DNA from: Limonium bicolor
Taxonomy: Eukaryota; Streptophyta; Magnoliopsida; Caryophyllales; Plumbaginaceae
Assembly: GCA_023374045.1 (NCBI GenBank)
Contig: CM041779.1
Coordinates: 142,984,294-143,048,293, forward strand
DNA: 64,000 nt
Direction of reading: 5' to 3'
Shown here piece by piece: positions 22,386-34,200 of the stretch; positions within the stretch are counted from its first letter, which is position 1, and the number at the start of each line of letters is the position of its first letter. Below the pieces are notes generated by a model. The model did not search any database. It saw only the letters and a program-made list of their open reading frames with translations, and was not told where the DNA came from. The position numbers and the translations under genes were made by a program.

Positions 22386-23850
22386 GGATACGGGCTAGTG
22401 TACCCAGTCGTAATAGTATATAAAAGTGTCATTCCGCTAGGAAACTGAGAGACTAATCTCCAGCGTTCCGGTATCTAAATAATAAAAACAATTAAAGGAG
22501 AGGGGGTTTAGCCAAAGACAAGCTTGGTATTGCGATTCAAGGAGAATTTCAAGAACAATTACATTAAAACGAAGTGTTGATTGATTGGATGGAAATGTGC
22601 CCTAGAAAGGTGGAATCACCCAAATGCTCCCCAAACTTAGCTATGATCCTAATTTGCTCTAGTTGTTTATTAAGATTAAATTAGTAGCTTCACTAAAATC
22701 CTAGATAAAGCTAGCCCTTAATTAGCTCAATAAATCCTTCCATTAGGTTGGGTTTACAACTACTAATTAGCATTAAGCACTAATCGTAGCAATAACAATA
22801 GAATTTACCCACTAATTAAAGAGGGAAAAATCTAGGGTTTATCTCTCTCTTGACCAAATCCCTAATTCACAAAATTATGAAATTGAGAGAAACCATAAAT
22901 GCACAAAGGTGATCAATCTAGCACACTCAATAAATTAGAGAGATAAAACAACTATATTAAGCAAATTTGGTATCCCAAGCATGTTTGGGGGATTTGGGGT
23001 CAAACCCCCATCCAAGGCACAAAATGAGTTTACTCAAACATTGAGACTACAAAGAAGAGAAAGAGGAAAGAGATAGCCATTAATGAAGGTGATTGAGCTT
23101 TGAATGAGATGAGGTACACCCCTTTTTTTTCTCTTCTTGTGTCGCCTCTGTCTAATGAAAAACGGGAGCTGGAGAGTTTGTGAGTCAATGAGAATTTTAA
23201 TTCTCAAAACCTGCGTTTTGTCGAGTCTGGGGCATCCCTGTGTGTGTGGTCTGGGTTTGCGTTCGGCTAATAAACCCGAACCACACTGTCGTGGCAAGAT
23301 CTAGATGCGTCGATGACTGGTCCGGGTTTGTAAACGCGGACACAAACCCGGACTGTAGCGAAAAGATGGCAGAAAGTTAGGCGCGACATTGGTCCGGGTT
23401 TTAAACCCGGCCGTAAACCCGAACGTGGTCGAAAAGAGGGCAGTAGCTTCAGCGAAGGATTGGTCCGGGTTTGTATACCCGGACACAACCCAGACCGTGG
23501 CGAAAAGAGGGCAGTAGCTTCAGCGCAGTGTGGTCTGGGTTTGTAAACCCGGACACGTCTTCAAATGCCCCGAAATGCAAGTTTTGCTCCCCTTTTGGTC
23601 TCGTCTTGGTCTTGAATTCCGTGGCACGCATCTCAAAGTCTCATATAGCATCCAAACAACTCCTTTTCATCCTTCCATTGTGCTCCAATGAGCTTTTACC
23701 TAAATTATATCCAAAAGTGTGTAAGTTCACTAATAATTACCAACTACTATATAAAGTGGTGAAAATATGTTATAACCCAAGTAAAATGCAGGTGAATATA
23801 AACCTAATAAATGCATATTTTCACCACTTATCAATGTGCGAATGGTAATG
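22386..23850. mobile_element. Untranslated region of a Ty3/gypsy element, possibly Athila/Tat-like
   Basis: The opening 'gggctagtgtacccagtcgt', then 'aatagtatataaaagtg' and 'gagagactaatctcc', and the closing 'ttttcaccacttatca' (about 23,817-23,832) resemble untranslated/LTR regions of plant Athila/Tat/Ogre-type elements as I remember them. No coding domain is visible, no LTR borders were found, and both orientation and limits are uncertain. Confidence 0.35.
23214..23570. repeat. Hairpin-forming minisatellite, about 75-bp units
   Basis: Four to five units. Each contains an inverted pair built on GGTCCGGGTTTGTA and its complement, followed by a spacer of the form 'gcgaaaagagggcagtagct'. Clear units lie near 23,318, 23,390, 23,460 and 23,527. 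Arms vary between units yet stay complementary in part (for example, the unit at about 23,320-23,357 pairs CCGGGTTTGT with ACAAACCCGG). Open frames on both strands here merely reflect the repeat. Confidence 0.7.
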
Positions 23851-24368
23851 ACGGGTAGTCTAACAAGATTGATGGGACTGGATGTCAGCGCCGCGCGTGA
23901 CAGATCATGAGTGCTCTATGCAGTAGAGCTGGAGTCGTTGTAGTAGGGAGCTGGTGAAATACCCCGATTTAATAAGTTTTTTATTAGTAAGTTAAACCCC
24001 ATTCATGTGCTTAAAAAGGAGTTTGAAGAGTAGTTACCTTTAGTTCTAAACCACACTTGCATTCTGGAGTAATTCTTCCAGACTGGTCAGGGTGGGGTGG
24101 TTAAGCCGGACTTGTCAAGCCGAACTGGTCAAGCTGGACTGGTCAAGCCGAACTGAAGTCAAACTGAACTAGAGTCAAGTCGTTTTGTAGATTTTGGATG
24201 TTTTGAAATACTTCAACCTTAAGGGATGATTTCTAGCCACCAACTAGAGACTTTTAAACTATTTCAATGATGAAAAAGAGATTTGAAAAAGAAAATCAAA
24301 GTTATGGTTAAGTATGAAGCCTCTCCTTTGCCTTAGGGCAGAAATCAACCACACTTATGTTCTTTGTT
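23851..24368. repeat. Spacer with a 14-bp tandem repeat
   Basis: Bases 24,105-24,178 hold units of the form GCCGAACTGGTCAA, starting at 24,105, 24,119, 24,133 and 24,147, with two longer variants after. The rest of the stretch shows nothing recognisable. Confidence 0.55.
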
Positions 24369-25987
24369 TGTAACACCCCAACTTAATCCAATCGTGGTTA
24401 TCGCAACTTAACAACATGTATATAAACATCACAGCAGAATTTAATACACACCAGGACCTTGCTACGGTCTGATTTCCAGAATACACCAAACTTACATATT
24501 TACAACAGTTTATCCAAAATACATACCAACCGAGTTTCCAAGTATCTCAAAGACTAACATAATTTATCACAAGTTATAATATCAACAGACGGGTGTACAT
24601 GCACATCCCGTACTCAAAATAAACCCATCCTAAGTCTACCCGCTCCTACTCTCAAGGTGAGTCTTCTGCGGGTGCTTATCTGTAAAATTAATATGTTGCC
24701 CCCAAGGGGGTCAGCACCTTTGCTGGTACGATAATCTTATAGCCCCCAAGCTAATGGGGCTACTACGACTACTTGTCGATAGCATGCGGTTGATTAAATA
24801 CACAACATAAATAAGAAGTGCGATAAACATCAAACCACATACGAACAATCACAGTTCAAACACAATGAACGACTTAAAGCGTTCCTTAAGTAAGTGAGTT
24901 AACTCTTAACTCCTTAAGTTATGAATTCTCTTAATCTCAGTCCATTCTTATCTTATCTCAAGTCTTATCTCAGTCTCATTGCACCAACCATCCTTTAACT
25001 AGAATTGGTTGTTTCTTAACTCGATGTTTATCTTTGTCGGGTCAAAAGTAACCCTAGCCAATGAGCTATCAACTCCATTGGTTTAATTAAACATCATTTA
25101 TTAAATTTGGGATTTAGGTGATCCCACCGCACCATCTTAATCTGGCCTCCCTTCCTTGAACTGTAATCCAAGGTGGTAAAGTCTATATGTCGACTCTAGG
25201 TGACAAGTAAAAGACGAGTCTCAAGCGGAAGTCGGATCTGATTCAGATACCGACCCCCTTTCCTTAACATGCATGATCGGAGTCAGTCCCGGATTCCTCA
25301 CACCCCCCAAGTTCTAGTTAGTGAAAGTCTCAAAGACGAAGGTGTTAGTTAAACCTTTTTCGGGTATTAACCAACCAATAAAAGAGAGGGTGTTCATAAC
25401 TCATACAATAGTTACTAAACATTGTTAGTAAATAATCTCAAAGTCAAGTGTGTTAGTATAATGCAAAACACACAAGTAGCACAATATACTGGTTGCATGC
25501 TTTATCTTGTTTTAGTCGAAGCATTTAAACAGATAGCACACAAGCCGAGGGACACCTCGTTAGCAAGCAAGCTACAAGAAGACCATACCGTTCACCGTCG
25601 GTCGTTCGGTTGTCTAATCTCCTTCCAAGTCCAAATTCCCAAATCCTATAACATTCATCCAATTGGGTTGTTAATTACTTTCAATTAACCTAGCTTACTT
25701 AGTCACTAATGATCCCTGGTTAATAACCACTAAGTCATTGTTGTTTAATCTTAATCACATAAGTGAATCATTTCTCATTATATCTTATACTTGTTCACCC
25801 TTCTAATGACCTTAAAATGTCACCAAACATTGCTTAACTATCTTATAATAACCCTACCAACCATCCCCATCCATTTCCCATCTTAAAACAACAATTTATG
25901 CACATTTTGTGCTGGTCCGGGACATGGTCCAGATCTAAGGTCCCGGACCAATGTTTGTTGTTACTCTCGGCCAGTTGGGTACTACGT
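24369..25987 (-). mobile_element. Truncated LTR of an A-related subfamily
   Basis: Begins TGTAACACCCC at 24,369, the terminus shared by all long LTRs here, and follows the same layout as the A LTR at 26,576. The common words 'tcagcacctttgctggta' and 'gcatgcggttgatta' appear in the same order (24,712-24,796 against 26,970-27,058). The sequence is clearly more diverged from A than the other A copies are. It breaks off near 25,987, where retrotransposon leader sequence identical to 35,003 onward begins, so more than half of the LTR is missing. A hairpin (arms 25,913-25,923 and 25,940-25,950) lies near the break. Confidence 0.7.
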
Positions 25988-26575
25988 TGTCGTGGTTACT
26001 GAGACTTGTCTCTTGTTTGGGTACTACGTTGTAGTTCCTTAGTCGGTTGGTATACCGTTGGCGTCATTATTTAATAATCGTGGTCCCGTAGACACGCGTC
26101 TCGGGTTCCATTACTTCACTTCTTGCTGGGCAAGCTGGTTGCTCTCGACTGCTAGGCATGTCGACCCATGTTGCCGGAAATTCCATTCTCCTATGCATAG
26201 GATCCTTCATTCTTCGCTATTAAATGCGGCTAACAGTGTTCAGATGGAAACCGTCTCCGGGATTCCCACTTTTCGGAATCTACCGTATGACAGGTTCTCT
26301 GTACTTACAGAGATACTTAATAACAGCCAGACCAGGTTTCCCCGAGTAAGAGAGGACCTTCATCTCTCTGGCGTTGTTCCTTGAGTTATAAAACAGGGAT
26401 TGTGGAGGGCGGGAAGGATATTGTAGGTTTCCAGTACACACTGGTAATTGCCTAACTAGCGTATCTCTCACGCTATCACTCAACCCTTAACCCAAAGTAC
26501 TAAAATCCTAACTCGGTACTTCCTAAGCTCGGTATTTCCAGTCATCAGAGCGATACTTGGCTCTGATACCACTTT
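25988..26575 (-). mobile_element. Leader fragment of an A element, adjoining the LTR at 26,576
   Basis: Nearly identical to 35,003-35,378 joined to 56,440-56,654, which is the leader of the larger A element. Read on the minus strand it follows directly after the primer-binding site. It proves that the C element at 35,379 split an originally continuous sequence. An open frame on the plus strand (26,058-26,384) recurs at 35,071 only because the DNA is duplicated. It has no known domain and lies antisense to the element. Confidence 0.75.
26558..26571 (-). promoter_or_regulatory. Primer-binding site (initiator tRNA-Met)
   Basis: Read on the minus strand, TGGTATCAGAGCCA lies 4 bases beyond the LTR end. 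It matches the complement of the 3' end of plant initiator tRNA-Met, the usual primer of many plant LTR retrotransposons. Part of it pairs with ATCAGAGC at 26,544-26,551, so it can form a stem-loop. Confidence 0.8.
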
Positions 26576-29500
26576 TGTAACACCCCTACTACAACACTAC
26601 ACTTAACAACCATTTGCAGCGGAAAACATAACTCATCATATTACTTAACTCATTGGTGTTACACGCCGTTAACCACCCACATGGCTAACAAGGCTAATAC
26701 TTATACATTGTATCGGTCTGATGGACCAGATTCCCGAGCAACTACACATTACAATCTCTTTCCATTTCCAACAAACATTATACATTTACATTCCAACTGT
26801 ACCGAGTATTTACAAACTAATGCCGACAATAATTTTGGTCTTACTACACCTACAATTCATAAGTAATTAAATGAACTACCCATGCGCAAACAACTACCCC
26901 GTCCTACTCTCGAGAGGCTTCTAGCTCCTTGTACCTGACAAGAAAAGAAAGGGTGGCCCCCCAAGGGGCTCAGCACCTTTGCTGGTATGGTAATCGTGCA
27001 GCCCGCATGCTACCGGGCCACGCACAACTAATTGTCGTCTAAGCATGCGGTTGATTATATTTAAATCATGCATGGAAAACTATAAACACATAACACACAT
27101 CCAATCAATAGGATCCAAACAACTAATCTAACACATCAACACTTGTTAGATCACATTATTGCGTTCTTTAATCCTTGAGGGTTTCTACCGTAATGGAGCT
27201 AACCCCTTATTAGACGACACTTACCCATTTAATCGGGTTATACTTAACTCTTCATATTATAACATGGGGATTGATACCCATGATCAACATACTCAACATA
27301 ACAACACATCTCACAAATTAACGTACATATAACAAAATTCGGGGGGAGTCGATCACGTGAGGGCTCGTACCCCAAGATGAGAGTTAGTTATCTCTTTGGA
27401 GCCTAGGGAATCTTTCTATTCCCATGTTAAGCTCGCTACACAATAATTTATTGTTCTACTTAGAGAACGTATACTTACTTAAGATGTGTTGGATATAACA
27501 TAGTTCCGAACACACCGTACACACTAACTTACTTAGATATTTTGGTCTTAATATAGAACCGTTCACACTATACACATATCCCTCTAGCCCCGAACAATAA
27601 TCGAGGTAGGTAAGCTTTGGTTAAGCTTACCGGTGATTGTAATCCAAGAAGGAAAAACCACCATAACATAACAAGGAGGAAGGTAAAGCAAATATGGATA
27701 CCCACTCCCAAACAACACATGACCGGAACGACCGGATTCCTCACCCCCATTAATATATATATATATAGTCAAGAGTTCCATTAGGGAACCTATCACATCC
27801 ATACACCATATGATGTTACAACCGGGTTAAACACACAAGGGAGGTAAACATACTTACACGCACAAACAACACACAACTAACTCACGCATAGCCGTGGTTA
27901 GAACGTTCCCATGGTTTGGGTCGTTAAATCCGAATACCGATCTCTTATGTGATCCTAGATTTGGTTAGCTATGGTTTAACACTTCCAAGGTTAAACGGTA
28001 TCGGAACTAAACACGCCACATAAATAAATTACTATAAACTCATTTCATGCTTATTCTTGCAAGGTGGCAAACACACAGAAAAACAGGTTGGCATACAAGC
28101 CGGTGTAATCCGGTAGAACACAGGTTGCAAGAAAACCATACCTGTCACCAAGGTCCACTCTATTGTGTCTTCTTATGTTCCTCGAATAATTCTCGAACAA
28201 CTAGTAACATTACAATTGTTTCCATTAACATCGGGATAATACGATTATTTAACGACTAGTGTGCCATAGTTAATCCCGTTAACTAGTAAAATAACTTCAC
28301 ATTTTTAACTTGTTTTACTTTCACATTTTACTACAACTTTTCACCCACTTAATTGTCAGTATAACTCACCTAACATGTCTTAAACAACCTTATAACATCA
28401 TTACCTATTAATCCCCATCATTACATGTCATTTTATAACCTTAACATTTAAATCATCTTACTTAACTTAATCTCTTAAGTCCTTATATAATTATCTTTCT
28501 AATCATCAATACCCTCTTAATGGCATACCACTAATACCACTAAACATTCTTAAAATTTATTTTTTTTAAGGTCCGACCGACCCACCCCCTGGGTAGGTCG
28601 GCTGCAGAGAGCATCCGAGTTCACAGTTTTAGCCCGACCGACCCAGACTGGGGTCAGTCCCCTGGGTAGGTCGGCTGCAGAACCACTTCCCAAAGTGCCT
28701 ATTTTACTCCAATCTTTTCCTAATCACTCCACATGTTTTAACATCTTTTGGCACACTAAAACCCTCTCTAATCATCCCACAACTCCTTAAACATTTACTC
28801 AAACTTTTACTAAATCCTTAACACTTAGAACATTTTTCCTTACACTTATAACTTGTAATTTTGCCCAAGACTTCCACTAACCAAAGTGTTCTTCCATAAC
28901 AAGATAACCACTCATAAAGCATTATTTTTCATCCCTATCATTCCTTTTTCATAAACTTCCCAAGTTTTCCTCATAAGTTCATTCTTATCCTTTACAGTAC
29001 ATTATTTTTCCCTTGTTTTCCAAAACTTGCACAAGTCTTAAATACTTCACATAACACAACTTTGGTGTGTATAAAACTCCCATTTGATCTCTAAATCCTC
29101 CAAGACCATTCCTAGGTCATCCTAGGACTCATGAACACCTTAATTCATTTTCTTTCACCAATTAAAACCTCAACAATTCCTAGTACAACCTAGGTCACCA
29201 AACTTCATTTAAACACCTAAAATTCCTTGTTTACTCACCAAATTTTGACATAGCTTCTCTTATATCACCTTACACCAAAACACATAGTTTTTCACTTCTA
29301 TACAATCCAAGAACACTCATTCCCTTAATACACATCCTTACACACAAACATAAGGTTTTTCATCCTTTAACCATCAGACATTCATCTTCACAAGCAATGT
29401 TCTTTACACACAACTAAACCTTTAAACTACACTACATCACAATATAGTGCATAAACTTAAATTGCTTGGCGCTTAGGCCCTTAAATAACATGGCTCTTAG

Positions 29501-30991
29501 GCCCTTAAATTGCATTAAACTTAAACACTGAATTTCCCACATAATAATTGCCTTTAACCTGCAAATACACACAACATTACATATGCCCTTAATAGCCACC
29601 TTGTGGATATTTTACTAACTCATTTCCCATTGGCTTTTTAGGTTATTTATTAAGAAATTAAAGCTCAATTTCCTAAGGCACAAAACTACATTAAGAGAGG
29701 TCATTTACCTCTTTGTTTTCCAAGCTTTCTCACTTGTTTTCTCTTGTTTTTCTTGATTGAAAATCAGCAAGGAGCTTTTATCACTTGTCAATCTTCTAAC
29801 CAATACACATATAAGGGTAATGAGCATTAAGCTTCATACCCAAACTCATATATATAAACCCTAAATTTACATAAGTGTTTTAAACACTAAAATGGAAGAT
29901 TACCTTGGAACTTGAAAGAGTATATGGTTAAGAAGCAAGATAGGACCCCTCCTAGTCCTTTGAAGATTGAACCAAGATAAAGGAAGAGCAAGATAATGCA
30001 CCATTAAGAGGTGAATTTTCGGCTATGTACAAAAATGAAGGGAAACATGGATTTTCTTTGATTTTCCTTACCTTTAAGCAAATGAGAACAACATGATGTG
30101 AAAAGATGAGCTTTTCCTCCTTCAATGGAGATTCCTCTTGGCACTGAAATGGAAATAAGAGAATGAGGTGAGAGGTTTACTTTTGGAAGATATTTATGTA
30201 AAGGTAAATAGTTAACTTACTTATTTCTTCTTTCTTTCTTCAATTAACTAGCATGTGGTGATGACCCACCTTGCTTAAAACCAGCCCCCTTTAGTATAAT
30301 GGGATATTTTATGGTCTTTGTTGACCATTTAATTGACCTATGTTGACTTAATGCTAAACTAACACTATTTGAGCACTATTCACAAATTAGTGCACATAAT
30401 TGTGAAATTTTTGATTTCCCATTGATTTAGACTTCCTAATGTGATACTAAGTAGTACACATGTTGATTAAGGTGTCATTATGGGCATTTAGCCCCTCAAA
30501 ACCCATTTCCAAGACAATTTTTCAAAATTGTGCTTTAAGACTCCTTAAAGCACATTTTGTGTTTTAACTTGTTTTCAAGCTTGGTTTTCTTTAGTATTTG
30601 ATTTAACATGTTCATTAGCATGTTAATAAGGTCTAGGAACGACCTTTAGGTATTATACAAGGTTACACCAAGTCTAGGGCAAGTATTTGCTTAAATTGAC
30701 TTTATGGTGTTTTCTTGTGTTTTGTTTGGTTTAAATTGTCTACCAATGTTTCTTAAGGGCTTAATTAGCCTTATAAAATCATAATTGCATATTACTAAGT
30801 CTTGGTAGGCTCTTTGGGTCCTAACCAAGTTCATTCCAAGCTTAGAGCATGTTTTTGCTCAAATTGTCTTTATGGTACTTTATTATGTTTACTATGGTTT
30901 AAATTATTCACTAATGTTTCTAAGGCACTTTTTAGACTTAATATACCATAGTTTAATATTAAAACAAAATATCAAGGTTTGGGGTATTTCA
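26576..30991 (-). mobile_element. Family A long LTR, complete (4416 bp)
   Basis: Runs from TGTAACACCCC (26,576) to GGGGTATTTCA (30,991); on the minus strand, TG...CA. On its right is a polypurine tract (minus strand CTTTTAAGGGGGGTAGAT), so it is the 3' LTR of the A element whose 5' LTR starts at 56,655. On its left is a primer-binding site, so it also acts as the 5' LTR for a second internal fragment. It matches 56,655-58,136 closely and the solo LTR at 46,336-50,461 in reverse. It contains a hairpin pair at 28,573-28,673. No coding sequence; the open frames are short and unrelated to known proteins. Confidence 0.8.
28573..28680. repeat. Paired GC-rich hairpins in the A LTR
   Basis: Two units, each with arms CCGACCGACCCA and TGGGTAGGTCGG (one mismatch when paired) followed by CTGCAGA: 28,573-28,602 and 28,634-28,673. 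The surroundings are very AT-rich, so the block stands out. The homologous place in other LTR copies holds different hairpins. Confidence 0.75.
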
Positions 30992-31030
30992 ATCTACCCC
31001 CCTTAAAAGAACTTCGTCCTCGAAGTTCAC
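30992..31030 (-). promoter_or_regulatory. Polypurine tract and adjoining hairpin of the A element
   Basis: On the minus strand, CTTTTAAGGGGGGTAGAT sits directly before the LTR start TGAAATACCCC and would prime plus-strand DNA synthesis. Next to it (31,010-31,029), GAACTTCG and CGAAGTTC form a stem with a 4-base loop. The same arrangement is present in the C element at 41,374-41,410. Confidence 0.75.
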
Positions 31031-31111
31031 ACTTTCCCTTGTATCCTTTTATAGAATCCGGGAATTACTTGCACGATAAAACTTCCATACTAAAACACAC
31101 TTTTACACAAC

Positions 31112-31284
31112 AACCTCGGACTTAACAGTCCGGGTAACATAACCACATTCATACTTAACATACTTACATAATAACCTCAGACTCAACGGTCCGGGTAACA
31201 TAACAACATTGTACTCACATAACAACCCTCAGACTCTCAGGTCTGGGTAACATAACAACCTTAAGACTCGAGGTCTGGATAACG
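31112..31284. repeat. Short hairpin repeats inside the A internal region
   Basis: Four imperfect units about 40-60 bp apart, each with a small inverted pair followed by GGGTAACATAACAAC-like spacer: CCTCGGACT/AGTCCGGG, CCTCAGACT/GGTCCGGG, CTCAGACT/AGGTCTGGG and AAGACTCGAGGTCT. Confidence 0.55.
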
Positions 31285-34200
31285 TCTATTACACATACCA
31301 CGCAACATGTCTTAGCATGTATAGCAATCAAAATTTCCTTTTCCATCTCTTCATGGGCTCGGTCCTAAGACTACAGGATATCACAGTCCTCGAGTCCCAT
31401 GTCGAGTACATATATATTGTGATCCCGCAGAACCCGGCCGCGATGGACACCTTCTGGTCCCTGTTCCTTTGGGAGATCAAAACAATCACTTAATTTTTAA
31501 CATATATACTTCTCATGTCACCGGTCCGAAGACAAAGGCTCATACGTCCTCAGCTCGTGAGCAAGTACTACAAAAATATTCTTTACGAGGTTAAGTATAA
31601 GAGAATCCTTTATTCAAAATATCAATCGAAAGTTTTGGAAATACCAATTGAAAATCCTTTTTGAAAAACAATACAACTCCAAGTCCAATTTATGCTCTTT
31701 GCATCTTTCCTTAGCATGGTTATTTGTGACCACTTATAGGGAGCTTCAAGAATCATCCAACCCTGATGTGATCAGCATTAGTGTTGAACTATCCTTCCAC
31801 CCCAATTTGTGTTTGGCTTCCCTTGATCGCATGCAAATCAAGTTCCACCTCCCACTTCATTTTCAAGCATCTGATAGCACACTCATTTCCAATTTTCTAT
31901 CTTTTTAGTCATTCTAGTCATAATCACTACATCTCCAAGGGATAGAACTCCGTCCATCAGTTATCTCCATTCATTTTTAATCAAGTTACATAGGGAATCT
32001 AATTCTCACTAGGTTCTATGTCGGTTTCATGCCGCTTCATAAATCACAATACTGTATATATATATTTTATCAAAATACAATACACGGTTTTACATTTATA
32101 TACTGTCGGGGTTTTTGTTCCCCGGGAGTTTCTCTACTCCCTTACACTTGTACTCTCACACAACAGTTAACAAAGTGGGTACACTTATCACAATGGTATT
32201 CACATCATTTGTGCGCAATTACCACAATTAAACCATGAATGAATGCGTATGTTTATGTAACACACGCACCAATCATCAAAACAAATTATTTTGTGCTATG
32301 CACACCATAGTTCACGTACACTTGTACGTCAAAACACACTCAGCGGTTTTGGGCTCTACCTCCCTTAAAAGGGATTACGCCCACGTAATCAATCATCGAA
32401 CATTGGTTTAAAATGTTCTGCCGCCGTGAAGTGTTTTAACTTCCACGCGGTCTGTTATGCAATGCGTTCTGGTTAGAGGATCTTAACCATATTGGCGGTT
32501 TAGTCCCTAAACCAAGAATTCTCATTGGAGTTTGTTTAACTCATAATTGGTTTCGATTCTGGCCTGTCAACTTAGAGGTTGGTTTACACCTTTCGTTATT
32601 CGTAATGTATTGTACATCTCCCATTTATCACCTTTATCTTGGTAATAACGGTTTTTCAACCGATGCGTGGTATCACTTACCGTGCACGAATTCGGTGAGT
32701 TTTTTTACTTTGTAATTATTATTCACTTGGTTTCATTCGACTTATTGTCGGTTGAGGTTGAGCTACTACCTAATATGTAGTGCTCCCTCGGTTATTTCCA
32801 ACCCTTGAGGTATATTCCATACCAGTACTTGATATTTAGTGCTACTGTAGTCACTTATTGCTAATCATGCCTCCACAGTTGGTTTTGTACAGGTATTCTT
32901 TCATTGGTACGACCATACATTTCCTATGCCTCGGTGCTTATAGCATTATAAGACTCTTTCTACTTTTACCACAATTAACATTTTCCCAAATTCCTAACTA
33001 TCCCACTCGATCATTACTGCGCAAGTGCAATACCAAAATACTCAGTCATACAGAGTGCAGAGGCGTAAACTCTTGGCAGTAAATCTCTTATGCGATTGCA
33101 ATAGGAATGAACATTGTTTCCTTGTTGCCCGGTCTGTCTACCATCTTTATTCATCAACTCCATATTACTGTGTGATTTATTCACATGTATTGGTCGCTTG
33201 TTGCGCACCATGTTCTTACTCATTGTACAATACTAACTTACATGGCATCCACTGTCATATTAGCTTCCGCACATGTACTTTCATCATTTGTATTATGGTT
33301 CGTCATTCATTTGGATGACTACTGAATACACTATTTTTAGAGTCTTTATGCTCCTTGAGCGTTGCTCACTCGATACTTCACATTATACGCACATGCTACT
33401 AAACTAACCGCTCTCCCGCAATAACAACATGGTCAATCCTTAACATATTTATTGAACTTGGTTCACATAACTACCGCTCTTGCGGTTTCACAATACCGAG
33501 AGGTATCCCCACTCTTAAAGCAGTGGTTCGTTCTCCTATCTATTCACTTGTATAACATAAACTCCTACAATCGATTAAATCTACATAACACATTTGGTTT
33601 GTGGCTTATATGCCTCATTGCCTCGAGCCGTGCTCATTATAGGCTGTTCACACAAATTTTACTTCTTCGTACACCATCACATGGTTTGGAGTTTGTATTG
33701 GGCTCCATGACAAGGTCGTTACATCACGATTCCTTTCACGGGATGCCTCCTTAGGAATGTCAGGTTGCCCTTTAACGACTTATCCCTTCAGTATTTAAAT
33801 CGAGTATTTGTTTTAACCCTTGCGTTTCTGTCACGTTATTTCGTACAACAATTGTTGGTCCAAACACCCCTCAAGGATTGCTCCTAGGTGTTGCTAAGTT
33901 ATGCCATCATATCTGGCTTGCACTTATTGGTACGTTTAGTTAACTACACCGTTTTGCGTTCTTAGCTGGGTTTACTATCCTCTTCTGTGAAGATCGATAT
34001 TCCCTGGTAGTCTAGGTGATCATTCCGGGAGTTTTATCCCGTTCATTGCACATTAATATGTCCATATTAGGCACCTGCCTTACCATATATAGGCTGGGTA
34101 TTTGCTCTAGCTATCATGGTTATCCCTCGGGATTCTTAGGACACATGTGATGTCTTCACTTACTAGTCAGTGCACTTCGCACATCTTGACTCTTAAACAT

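Noticed and set aside
26058..26384. 108-codon plus-strand frame recurring at 35,071
   Set aside because: Lies antisense within the duplicated retrotransposon leader; duplicated DNA, no known family.
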